Both the position numbers and the translations under genes were made by a program. Below, one piece after another: positions 33,920 through 44,424 of a stretch of 64,000 nucleotides of DNA. Source of the DNA: Megaustenia siamemsis (taxonomy: Eukaryota > Mollusca > Gastropoda > Stylommatophora > Ariophantidae); NCBI GenBank assembly GCA_032433765.1, contig JAVIAB010000124.1:72217746-72281745 (forward strand), read 5' to 3'. The notes below the pieces were generated by a model, which was not told where the DNA came from, did not search any database, and was given only the letters and a program-made list of their open reading frames with translations. Position 1 is the first letter of the stretch. The number at the start of each line of letters is the position of its first letter.

Positions 33920-34289
33920 ACATCCGATCCTCTATATACATTCACGTCTATCAAAGATGTTCTAAATTGCTTTCTATTACGCAGATGGCCAATTTTTGGT
34001 CTATAAATATAAAAAGATAAACAAGTTGTTTTGTGTATCTACTTGTGTTGGAGTAATGTTTCACCTATAATCATGCCTTCTGATTCACTTTAACTTCCCC
34101 TATTGTATCAGTTCCTTCTTTCCCCATTGCCTTCTCAACTCCCACGTTCTCTTTTCCAACTTTGGCATTAAAATCACTCATTATAATGAAAATATCATGT
34201 TTAGGTATTTTACTTATAAGTTGTTGAAGCTAATGGTAAAACTCATCTTTGATTTCATTTTCTGCCTCATTTGTAGGTACATAACATTG

Positions 34290-35746
34290 TACAGGGTGTT
34301 CGTAAAGTCTCACTACACTTTGTACATAGAACACATTTGAAAAACATAAGTAAATGACATCATCAAAAAATGTGCTTAAAAAGTCATTAAATTAGTTAAA
34401 CAGTTACTACTATAGTCTAATGCTGTTTTGAGCAACCTGGAAAGTACCCACAGAATATTCATTGCAAAAGGTGTTGGAAATGTCCACCATGGGCTTGAAG
34501 ACATGACTGTATATGTCTCTTCATATTGTCAAATACCTTCTATAACATTTCTGTTGTTATTTCTTGAATGGTAATTCTGATCAATTCTTTCAGTTCCTCA
34601 TGTGACTGTCCATTCTTCCTTTCTCTCTAGTCCACTGAGCATAGGTTCTCAATACAACACCCCGGCGGCATGGATCACCACTCGGTGTCAAAGATATACT
34701 AAGGAGGTTCCAGTTACCTCCTAACTATTCATAATTAATCTCAGGGCTCTCTCTCACATTTCCAGTATGTCAATGCAGTACCGTTTGGCATTAACAGTGT
34801 TGAAGAAAAAATAATAATAAATGAATATTATTATAGAGGGAAACTTCCGAGGCGATAATTCAGCGAATCATAGGAGGAAGAGGTATGTTTTACAGCTGGA
34901 AACTTCCAAGGCAATAAAACATATCTCTTCCTCCTATGATTCACTGTTGTTGAAGAAAATTGGTCCAATTAAACATTTTCTACTGACAGCACACCATACC
35001 CCAATTTTTTCATCGTTTTTCACCTCATGAAATGCATTGGGATTAAAACTGCTCCAAATATGATTATTTTGGCTATTAACGCATCCAGATAGATGAAACC
35101 ATGCCTCATTAGAGAATGATACATCAAGAATTGATTCATCTTCTTCAGCTAAAAATGCTTGAAACCACGTGCAGCAGTTGACTCTGGATTGATAGTCACG
35201 CTCTTTTAGCTCAGACACAACAGAAATCCTGTATGGATAAAGATTTAACTGATGTTAAAAAATTGTGTGCGCTGTGCCCACTGATACGTTCACTTGTTGT
35301 GACATTTTCCTTAAGGACTTGCTTGGACTTTTCAAGATTATGTCTTGGATATCTAGGCATTTTTCTTCAGGTACAGGAGGCCTACCAGATCGCGGAGCAT
35401 CTTCCACATTTCCCATAGCATGAAACTTATTTAACAAATTTCTAACCGTAATGCGATGAGTAGATTGTTAATCAGGAAATTCTGCTATAAATCTTTGAAC
35501 AACCATCTGTGTGTATCGACCGCCATTTAGAAAAACTTGTTCAACCAAAAAATTCTTTCTTCCATTGATAAAATCATTCTGTTTTAGTGCAAAGAATTCT
35601 CCAGCAGACGACAGCCATTCACTGCATTTTGCTTCACAATGGACAGTACAGTACATTTTTTTATGATGTCATGATGATGTCATTTACTTATTTTTTCAAA
35701 TGTGTTCTGTATACAAAGTATAGTGAGACTTTACGAATACCCTTTA
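34290..35746 (-). mobile_element. Mariner-like DNA transposon relic
   Basis: The element is 34292-35744 with TA target duplication at 34290-34291 and 35745-35746. Terminal inverted repeats are about 47 bp: GGGTGTTCGTAAAGTCTCAC at the left and GTGAGACTTTACGAATACCC at the right. Minus-strand transposase pieces: helix-turn-helix region (35437-35255, VEDAPRSGRPP) and catalytic domain (35218-34948, SFSNEAWFHLSGCVNSQNNH, GVWCAVSRK). The expected Asp of FSDEA is Asn. Several stops. Carries its own later insertion at 34810-34947. Confidence 0.85.
34798..34959 (-). mobile_element. V-type SINE 3' fragment with foldback, inserted in the mariner
   Basis: TGTTGAAGAAAA is duplicated at 34798-34809 and 34948-34959; the insert is 34810-34947 (138 bp). 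Its left part matches the V unit tail at 37586 (AATGAATATTATTATAGAGG, CTTCCGAGGCGATAA). The right part (34912-34943) is a reverse-complement copy of the segment at 34867-34893, forming a hairpin with arms containing GAATCATAGGAGGAAGAG. Confidence 0.8.
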
Positions 35747-36221
35747 TAATTGTGTCTTCCATGCCTTGATTTGTAGGGAGCTATTATGAGACAATTATTC
35801 ACTGGCTACCGTTCTATAGAGCTTCTTGCAGATGTATTTGTCATCATCATTATTCTTACCCATTCCCTGTTTTCCATCTTTTCTGCCTGAATATACTATT
35901 GTTTTGTTGTTATACGCTCACCTTCTGTCTGTTCCTGGCCAGCGCATTTAACTGATACCCAACATATATTGATATTTATCCATTTCGCTAGCCACCTGGG
36001 CTTAGTTCGTTGTGATCACTCCAGTGTAATTAATTAGCACTGGCTTTTTGCCAGGTTTTTCATCGAACTATGGATCCAATTTAATAGAAATATCAGAATT
36101 CATATACCATAGAATACATAGACATAGAATGCATTTCCCATATTTTCCATATTTATGTAATTGATTTACTTGTTTTGATGATACTCTATTCTGGTTCTGA
36201 TGCAGTATTTATACAATTGGT

Positions 36222-36670
36222 TTAAATTGTTATAGTTATTACGAAGGCCCCGGTATCACTGCAAATGAATGAAAATCCATAATTGATAAACTGCCCATAT
36301 CAGTGGAATTGATCAGAATTAACATTTCATCGAATATCCAAACAAAGAAAGACAGCTGTACTCCCCATTGTAGCAAATACAGCACGCGTCAAAAGACATA
36401 AGGCATAGTAGCATTGACAGTGAACGCAACTGAACTGTCCATCATACGATATCATTATTCATCATAAGCAATCTGAATATAAAAACACCATCCGGATGAA
36501 ACACACAGCTCATGGTGTGCACAGATCACTAATCTCAGTAGCTCCTGCAGCAAGCCGGACTTGGAATATAAGGAAGCTGCAACAGTGAAGCTTTTTAGAC
36601 AGTTCCTGACAGTTCAGACAGTTCCACTTTCACCTATCTGCCATATTGACTGGAAGTGCGCTTAAATTGT
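36222..36670 (-). mobile_element. Q retroposon copy 2, 5'-truncated
   Basis: TTAAATTGT is duplicated at 36222-36230 and 36662-36670; the body is 36231-36661 (431 bp). Minus-strand 3' end and internal blocks as in the other Q copies (GTGCACACCATGAGCTGTGT, GCCTTATGTCTTTTG). It is truncated at nearly the same point as copy 1. Confidence 0.8.
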
Positions 36671-37143
36671 ATTAATACTATCTAATAATGGTTGAGCCAT
36701 TTGTTGTTTCTTTGACAATTTATTGTTCTACTATAAGTTTTCAATGCAAGGCTGACATTTTTGGGGCTATTTTTGGATTTCTGTATAAACAGAATTGTAA
36801 ATCTGCACAATTCCTTGAAGTTTGAAGCTTTTATATATACCTGTCGCTTGTGAAAATTAATAAGTTTTGCACTTTGATTGAGGTTGCATTCAGTCAGTTT
36901 CATTACAGCTGCAATAACTGCCTCATGTTAGCATGTGCATTCTGCTATTTTTTAGACATACATACTACAACAGCGTTGCAAAATTCCAAAACCAGTTTTT
37001 TTTTTTTTGCATCATGAAGCTCTTCTTTATTTTATTATTAACAGATTGCATTGGTAAATTATCTTTTTTTGTCCTATCAGAGCTGAAATAAAAACTGACC
37101 TGCACGCTTCAACTACACAGGGTACACAGCCCTTATTATTCAG
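36671..37143. other. Intronic stretch, nothing recognised
   Basis: Contains a T-run near 36993 and short A/T tracts; no shared repeat or coding signal. Confidence 0.45.
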
Positions 37144-37398
37144 TAGTTAGAAAATTTAGTTTTTTGTTTCCGGTTGTTTCCAAAATGGAGGAATTATTTT
37201 TCTCCGGCTTGGTATAGAACCGTTGATCAGAGGTTTAACAAGCCGCTATCGTAAAAACGATGTTGTTAATGAAACGTAGACCTGATACAGAATGTGACAA
37301 AAATTCATATAGGAGAAGGTGTATCTTGGTCTACGCCCTATGGGCCGGTTACGGCTCGAAAGGTCAATAGATAGATAGATAGATAGATAGTTAGAAAA
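37144..37398 (+). mobile_element. Non-autonomous element with a LINE-D 3' tail
   Basis: TAGTTAGAAAA is duplicated at 37144-37154 and 37388-37398; the body is 37155-37387 (233 bp). The last 100 or so bases (AAAAATTCATATAGGAGAAG, GCCCTATGGGCCGGTTACGG, then GATA repeats) match the LINE-D 3' end at 41150-41236. The first 130 bp match neither LINE-D nor any other repeat here. Either a SINE using the LINE-D tail or a chimeric insertion. Confidence 0.7.
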
Positions 37399-37585
37399 CC
37401 CCAAGCATACCTCAGTATGGGAAAACACTACAATTATAGTTTTATTGAACTATGTTTTGCACCTTGTGGACTTGTGCATCTCTTTTTAGTATGCATCTAT
37501 TTAAAGTTGCTTCCCATAGCCTTTGGTTTTTCCATGCCTTCTGCAAGTAAACAGTTGTCCAGTAACTGGTAACTTCTATCTAAGG

Positions 37586-39465
37586 GACAAATAATAATAA
37601 ATGAATATTATTATAGAGGGAAACTTCCGAGGCGATAATCAGCGAATCAATTCAGAGGAAGAGGTATGTTTACAGCACTCGGAAAAATTGACAAATAATC
37701 AACAACAGAAAAAAATATGGACCAAAGCAGGATCGAACCTGTACTTAGTGGCACAGCGCCTTGCCACGAAAAGACATACGCTAGGGAACACTGCCACTCA
37801 GCTAACTAAAATATTAGCTTCGTAGGCAATGTCTTTTGGGCAGGTGTTCTTATGACTATAGCATAAGGCTGCGATCATAGCTCGGAAATACATAGTGTAT
37901 CTGTATTTTTTCCAGCTAAGACTTATGCTATAGTCATGAGAACACCTGCGCGAAAGTATATTCTGTGCCACTGAGTACGGGTTCGATCCTGCTTTGGTCC
38001 ATATTTTTTTCTGTTGATTATTTGTCAATTTTTCTGAGTGCTGTAAACATACCTCTTCCTCTAAATTGATTCGCTGATTATCGCCTCGGAAGTTTCCCTC
38101 TATAATAATATTCATTTATTATTATTTGTCTCCAGTCTAAACCACTGGAAACTACTATTCGTGCTGTTTCATCCTAAATGTTTGTCTGCAACGCAAGTAT
38201 TCAGCCCTACCCTATCCGGGAGATACTTATTTTAGCAGGAAAAAATACAGATACATTATGTAATTCCGAGCTGTAATCGCAGCCTTATGCTATAGTCATG
38301 AGAACACCTGCGCAAAAGACATTGCCTACGAAGCTAATTTTTTAGTTAGCTGAGTGGCAGTGTTCCCTAGTGTTTGGCTTTTCGTGGCAAGGCGCTGTGC
38401 CACTGAGTACGGGTTCGATCCGTGCTGTTTCGTCCTAAATGTTTGTCTGCAACGCAAGTATTCAGCCCTACCCTATCCGGGAGATACTTGTCTTAGCAGG
38501 AAAAAATACAGATATACTATGTATTTCTGAGCTTTGATCGCAGCCTTATGCTATAGTCATGAGAACACCTGCACGAAAGACATTGCCTACGAAGCTAATT
38601 TTTTAGTTAGCTGAGTGGCAGTGTTCCCTAGTGTTTGGCTTTTCGTGGCAAGGCGCTGTGCCACTGAGTACGGGTTCGATCCGTGCTGTTTCGTCCTAAA
38701 TGTTTGTCTGCAACGCAAGTATTCAGCCCTACCCTATCCGGGAGATACTTGTCTTAGCAGGAAAAAATACAGATACACTATGTATTTCTGAGCTTTGATC
38801 GCAGCCTTATGCTATAGTCATGAGAACACCTGCACGAAAGACATTGCCTACGAAGCTAATTTTTTAGTTAGCTGAGTGGCAGTGTTCCTTAGCGTTTGGC
38901 TATTCGTGGCAAGGCGCTGTGCCACTGAGTACGGGTTCGATCCTGCTTTGGTTCATATTTTTTTCTGTTGGTGATTATTTGTCAATTTTTCTGAGTGCTG
39001 TAAACATACCTCTTTCTCTGAATTGATTCGCTGATTATCGCCTTGGAAGTTTCCCTCTATAATAATATTCATTTATTATTATTTGTCTCCAGTCTAAACC
39101 ACTGGAAACAACTATTCGTGCTGTTTTGTCCTAAATGTTTGCCTGCAATGCAAGTATTCAGCCCTACCCTATCCGGGAGATACTTGTCTTAGCAGGAAAA
39201 AATACAGATACACTATGCATTTCCGAGCTGTGATCGCAGCCTTATGCTATAGTCATGAGAACACCTGCGCGAAAGACATTGCCTACGAAGCTAATTTTTT
39301 AGTTAGCTGAGCGGCTGAGTTCCCTAGCGTTTAGCTTTTCGTGGCAAGATACTATGCCACTGAGTATAGATTCAATCCTGCTTTGGTCCATATTTTTTTC
39401 TGTTGTTGATTATTTGTCAATTTTTCCGAGTGCTGTAAACATACCTCTTCCTCTGAATTGATTCT
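37586..39465 (+). repeat. V locus: tRNA-like 261-bp tandem units, tails and a palindromic flank
   Basis: Unit M (261 bp exactly) occurs at 38160-38420, 38421-38681, 38682-38942 and 39117-39377. Tail T (142 nt, ending ATTTATTATTATTT) follows M at 38943-39084, partly at 39378-39465, and at about 37986-38127. A 32-nt linker L (GTCTCCAGTCTAAACCACTG and on) is at 38128-38159 and 39085-39116, so L-M-M-M-T and L-M-T form a higher-order array. On the left, T and part of M are in reverse (37586-37930), giving a large palindrome with the forward copy. Each M holds a tRNA-like head: TTAGCTGAGTGGCAGTG and CGGGTTCGATCC. Confidence 0.85.
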
Positions 39466-40190
39466 TTAACTTTTATCTAATCCTGTCACCAGTATTGTTT
39501 CTTCTATGAAAACAGTCTACCAGACTAATGAGTCTTTCTTTCCCAGGAATGTTGTAAGTTTATTTTTCTTAGATGTATTACTGCCAGGACTAACCAGCTC
39601 CTCCTGCTTGGATTTTTTTGGGCTTCCTCACAGTCTTTGATTTATCAGGGTATTTTGCTTGGGTTTGACTTATTCACTGATCAAGTTTTTGAAATTAGTG
39701 CATTTACATTTAGTAAAGTCTTCAAAATTGTCATTTATCAGTTGATTAATCTCAAAATCTGTTTTCTGATAGTACCACTTTTAACATTCACCACTAAGAG
39801 TAATACTGTTGTCGTATAATATTGTGGAGGAAGAAAAATATATTTTTTAAAATGATATGGTTACTCCTTTATGGCAATGGAGGGCAACACAAAATGATTT
39901 GCTGTTGTAACTTAAAAGCTGATTTTTTAAAATGAGAGAATGAAACAAAATAATTTGGCACTCAGCCAGTTTTTAATTCACATCAGATTGTTTTGCGTTG
40001 TCCTCCACCACTGTCAAGTTATAATGGCCATATAATTTTTCTTTGTTTTTGTAGCCTTTATTTTTTAAAATTCTCTCTTTTGTCAGAGATACAATGATAT
40101 AAAGGATAGAATAATGGAGAATAGTAAATATAGTTTAATTTCGCTGGTCTTGCTATTTAAGGGGGATCATTGAGAAAGATTTTAGGGGAG
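39466..40190. other. Intronic stretch, nothing recognised
   Basis: AT-rich; no shared repeat or supported ORF. Confidence 0.45.
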
Positions 40191-41236
40191 CATGATTGTT
40201 CAAGCTTTTTGAAAAGCAAAAACCTTTTATACTTAACTTCATTGACTTCAAAAAAGCATTTGATAGTATTCATAGAGATTCTTTGTGGAAAATTCTGAAG
40301 CAATATGGCTTACCATAAAAAATCATAAATATTATCAAAGACATGTATGATCGTTACACATGTGCAGTTCGAACAGAGGAAGGACTGAGTGAATGTTTCC
40401 CAATAGCAACTGGGGTTAAACAAGGATGTATTTTATCACCCTTGTTATTTGGAATTGTTATGGACTTCATAATGAAGAAATGCTGCACTGGTAATAAAGG
40501 CATCGAATGGATACAAGGAGACCATTTGGTGGACCGCGACTTTGGAAAGTTTAATTCCAACAGATGGCAAAATATACATGGAAAACAAACCAGTAGAAGA
40601 GATCGATCACTTTATCTATCTTGGAAGTCACATTGATCGAGAAGGGGATACAAGTAAAGAAATTTGAATCAGAATAGCTAAAGCAGCAATGTCTTTCAGA
40701 AGCCTTGTAAAGTTGTGGAAATCAAAACTCATCAGCACAAACACAAAACTTAGGCTATTCAAATCAAATGTACTATCAACCCTTACGTATGCGTGTGAAA
40801 GCAATGTCTAAGGAAAATACTTGGTATAGCGTGGAACGAATTCAAAACAAACGAAGAAATTAGAGAAATCGCCAATCAACCACTGATATATTCAGTAATA
40901 AAGAAAAGACGATGGTCATATGTTGGACATGTGATGAGAAGAGATAATAACCGAATAGCAAAGCAAGCCTTCATATGGGAAACAACAGGTAAGAGAAAAA
41001 GAGGAAGACCCGGGGATACACTGAGAAGAACATTGATGAGAGAGGCAAGAGCGGTAGGATTCGGCTCCCTCAATGAGATAGAGCTGCTTGCACAGAACAG
41101 AGACAAATGGCGAGATTTGATAAAATATCTTTAAAAGAAAACTGCTAGAACAAAAATTCAGATAGGAGAAGGTGTATCTTGGTCTACGCCCTATGGGCCA
41201 GCTACGGCTCAAAAGGTCAATAGATAGATAGATGAT
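40191..41236 (+). mobile_element. LINE-D copy, 5'-truncated with internal deletions
   Basis: The + strand reads FIDFKKAFDSIHRDSLW (RT motif A), MYDRYTCAVRTEEGLSECFP, GVKQGCILSPLLFGIVMDFI (motif B), then LVDRDF. The expected FADD block after it is missing: the sequence jumps to a region before EIDHFIYLGSHIDREGDTSK. A second deletion of about 55 bp is at 40801 relative to the copy at 58571. Ends with RRWSYVGHVMRRDNNRIAKQ, GRPGDTLRRTLMREARAVGF and the terminus GGCTCAAAAGGTCAATAG plus GATA repeats. Confidence 0.8.
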
Positions 41237-41780
41237 TGTTGAAAATAAGATTTTCTAGAAAGAGATTTAGGGTTTTTAGAGAGATCAGTGCTTATTAAAG
41301 AGATCAGGGCTAGGAATATGCAGATTTCTTATGAGAGAAGCTGTTTGTTACAGGCTATGCACAGAAGTTATATTATTATGTATGTGATTTTATATTAGTT
41401 GAAGTTGTACTGATTTTTTTTACAGAACCTGGAGAGTGTCATATCATCAACAGTTGCCTTTAGACACAATAAAATTGTTCACTAATAATATATAGTTTGA
41501 AAATTTCATACAAAGCCATTACCAGCATTTCTGTGTATTGAGAGACCTTTATATGCAAGCAAGACATTAAGATGGGTTTGTGAGCATAACTAAATAACTG
41601 TGTAACTAAACTTTTGAACATAATCAAGACTATCTTTGTGTCATCGTATGTTGCCTCACAGTTGAGCTGCAATTTCTCTGTTGCATGTCACTGTCACATA
41701 CTTCTCTCATTTACCTCGTAACTATGTCCTCTATAACTATCTTCTCTAGACCATTATATAATTTTCATGACCAAAATATT
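41237..41780. other. Intronic stretch, nothing recognised
   Basis: No repeat or coding signal seen. Confidence 0.4.
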
Positions 41781-42121
41781 TTATTTTTCTTACTTTTATG
41801 AACTTTATCAACCAGTTTTCTGGAATTTCTCATTCTTGCAAAAATTGACATGTTTGTTCTTTCTCTATCAATGGTATATTTTGGGTATTCTCATGTATGG
41901 TATGTAAAGCATTGATGTGTTTTTCAGCAGGTCTCTCGACAGTCTATATTTCAGCTATATGGGAAAAATACAGACTTTTAATTATCAAAGTTTTGTTGCT
42001 ATATTAATTCTTTGTCATATGTGGTGCAGTTGTTTTAATTTATTCTTAGCTATATTCACCCTTAATTTGATCTCCTTGATAGTCTTTCCACTGTTTGTTA
42101 TGAATATTTCAAGATACTCAA

Positions 42122-42123
<2 letters not shown>

Positions 42124-42187
<64 letters not shown>
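42124..42187. repeat. (TA)n microsatellite
   Basis: A pure TA dinucleotide run of about 64 bp lies within the decayed RTE-H thumb region. Also responsible for the spurious YIYIYI frame. Confidence 0.95.
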
Positions 42188-42194
<7 letters not shown>

Positions 42195-42399
42195 GTTTTT
42201 ATACTTATTGTATAAATTTTTGTTTTTGTTACATTGAAATAGAGGTGCTTATTTCACTGAATTGATGTTATTAATTTCTCAGTGCCACTTACTTAGATGG
42301 ACAGAAGTGCTTTATCATCAGCATATCATATTTCTGGTAGTGCATGACCTCCAAGTGAGAGTGTTAGATTGTTCTTTATTATCCACTTGAGTTAATGGA

Positions 42400-43996
42400 G
42401 AAAAGGCTTTCTACTGGAATGGCATCACAGCAGGAAGGACATTCCCATATCTGCTCGGCCCTCATTCTGGCAACCAGCAAAGGTTTCATCCTGATCGTTC
42501 ATACTGCTCTAATGAACATTTTGCATTGGGAAAAATAAAATGCATAATCTCATGATCCACACTTCCGGGTCATTGTAACTGTCGCCACAGACCTTCATGT
42601 GCCTCATGCCAAATCCATATAGACTTAGTGATCATTGAATATGCCCCGAGAATCACTGTCCCAACAGGAGGCCCAACAGCCTCCACCTCTGTGAAACACT
42701 TGATCCCACTGCATTCCAGCTGGTAGAAAATTTACAGTCAAACACAGATCAGACATCCTGTCTCAGGGCAAAGCCAAGAACTGTCGCTTGCACCTCATAC
42801 CTCTGCTCATGGGTGCCACAACCATGTTGACTTTATGGTCAGCTAATTGCAACCAAATCACTGATGTCTCCACAAATGAGAATCCAGCCAACGAAACGGA
42901 CAAATCTTCACCGCCAAGTACACACAATGTTTCTTTTTGACAAGTCAAGTATTGTTTAAGCGACCTTCACCATCTAGTGTTGAGATGCGGTTTACGTCAC
43001 ATTGAGTGCTGTTCAATGGCCGACGTTGGAATTGTTTGACGCAAGTTATTTACATGTTGAAACGCATTAATGTGGACTGCTCCGTCACGTCGACCGAAGA
43101 TTTTCCTCTTTGGGGAATTTTCACCATGTTTCGTTCATTGTACGCTAACCGTACAGTTTGATGTGCGACGGGGATAATCCGACGACTAACTGTGCGCTTA
43201 TATGTTCGGTTGGAGTCAAAAACGATGTCCTAACATCATCAAGCGCTATACATTTTACAACGATCATCATTTCCGGGAGGACGTGAACTTCCGGTATATG
43301 GTGGATAGACGGCAGGAACCATTGAAGGCTATGTCTGAAAAGTGTTCCTTGTTACAGTTTCCTCATATTCCAAGTCTGGCTTGTTGCAGGAGCTACTGAG
43401 TTAAGTGCTCTGTGCACACCGTGAGCTGTGTGTCTCATCTGTTTTGATCATGTTTCGATATTCCAATTGTTCCTCGATGAATGATGCTATCGTATGACAG
43501 GGAACAGTTGGCTGTGTTCACTTTCGCCTTATGTCTTTTGGCTTGTGCTGAGATTGCTACGATGGGAACTATAGTTACCTTTCTTTGTTTGGGAGATGAG
43601 TTAGTAATTCGGATGATTCCGCTGGCACAGGCGGTTGAGCAATTATGGATTTTGATTCGTTTGCACTGATACCGTGGCCTTTCATAACCAATAACCAATG
43701 AGAATCCAGGTCAGAAAGAATCATTTGGAAACACACTGCAGCAAACAATGCCTCCAGTCCCAAATCTGATTTGACTAGGCAGCCATCTTGGCCCACAGCA
43801 CTAACCGGAAGTGGAGAAAAGAAAAGAGCCACTATCACCGCATGTCATAAGAGGTAACTAAGGAGGACTTCACCAGTGCTGGGCACATCTGAGCCTAAAC
43901 CATCTTCAGTGCTTTTGCTAGTGTGTGGCAGCATGCTTCATATCTGTTGCCTGTTGTGCAATGGAGATAAACTGTCAACTAAACTAAACTAAAATA
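42400..43996 (+). mobile_element. Element R, split by a Q retroposon
   Basis: It interrupts RTE-H between RT motif B and the YADD block, and ends at 43975-43996 in an AACTAAACTAAACTAAAATA tail. Near its 3' end is CATGTCATAAGAGGTAACTA, similar to the CATGTCGTAAGAGGCGACTA motif of SINE-P. Part of it (42590-42860) recurs, rearranged, at the start of the long Q element (44436-44515). The left end and target duplication were not resolved. Confidence 0.5.
42875..43709 (+). mobile_element. Q retroposon copy 3 (809 bp)
   Basis: AATGAGAATCCAG is duplicated perfectly at 42875-42887 and 43697-43709; the body is 42888-43696. The last 530 or so bases match the other Q copies and end TCATAACCAATAACC. The first 260 bp (42888-43150, locally GC-richer, with TCACGTCGACC) are not shared with the long copy at 44436. 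No ORF spans it, though several short frames are open. Confidence 0.85.
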
Positions 43997-44010
43997 AACA
44001 TCTCTCATAT

Positions 44011-44086
44011 TTTCTGGAGATAAATCAAATAGGTGGGTGATGAGGTGCTTTCTGGAGATAAATCAAATAGGTGGGTGATGAGGTGC
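44011..44086. repeat. Exact 38-bp tandem duplication
   Basis: Two perfect copies, 44011-44048 and 44049-44086, starting TTTCTGGAGATAAATC and ending GATGAGGTGC. It lies in the RT motif B region of RTE-H. Confidence 0.95.
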
Positions 44087-44424
44087 ACCCCTGTCCAACT
44101 ACTTGTTCTATGCCAATCAAATCTGATATATCAGTTTCAATGATGTATCATTGTCAGTGTGCACAGCTGCTTTTTTGTCTTTATAAAGAATTTTGTGATA
44201 CACATTGGGTGATGTGAAAACCCCAATATCTATCAATATTTTAAACAATATCTGATGTTGTATGCAGTTAAAATATTTTGAGTATACAACTTGTGTATGC
44301 TCATCATAGGTTTGAAGGCAATCCTGTTAAAAGGTAGTTGTAGTTTGCTGTACCTTCCCTACTTGGAAGTGACTATACTACCAGTGAGTGTTGCAATTGT
44401 ACCTACACATTAGATCATCTGCGT

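Larger units (their letters stand above)
33920..35960 (-). mobile_element. LINE-D2-type endonuclease region, split by a mariner
   Basis: The minus strand reads TIIQCYVPTNEAENEIKDEF across the mariner site once the insert is ignored, then IIMSDFNAKVGKENVGVEKA near 34150. These are the N-terminal landmarks of an APE-type LINE endonuclease. It may belong to the same copy as the 3' half at 32140-32960, with later insertions between. The 5' limit beyond 35960 is not clear. Confidence 0.6.

Noticed and set aside
38860..38945. tRNA gene inside the V array
   Set aside because: The boxes are present in every 261-bp unit, with no plausible full cloverleaf; a tRNA-derived repeat head fits better.
37586..39465. 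CRISPR-like array
   Set aside because: The repeats are long tandem units without unique spacers, in eukaryotic DNA.
41917..42189. 90-residue ORF ending in a YIYIYI repeat
   Set aside because: Antisense to decayed RTE-H sequence and extended by the TA microsatellite.
43435..43838. Minus-strand ORFs in the Q element
   Set aside because: Not conserved between Q copies; the + strand 3' module is the shared feature.
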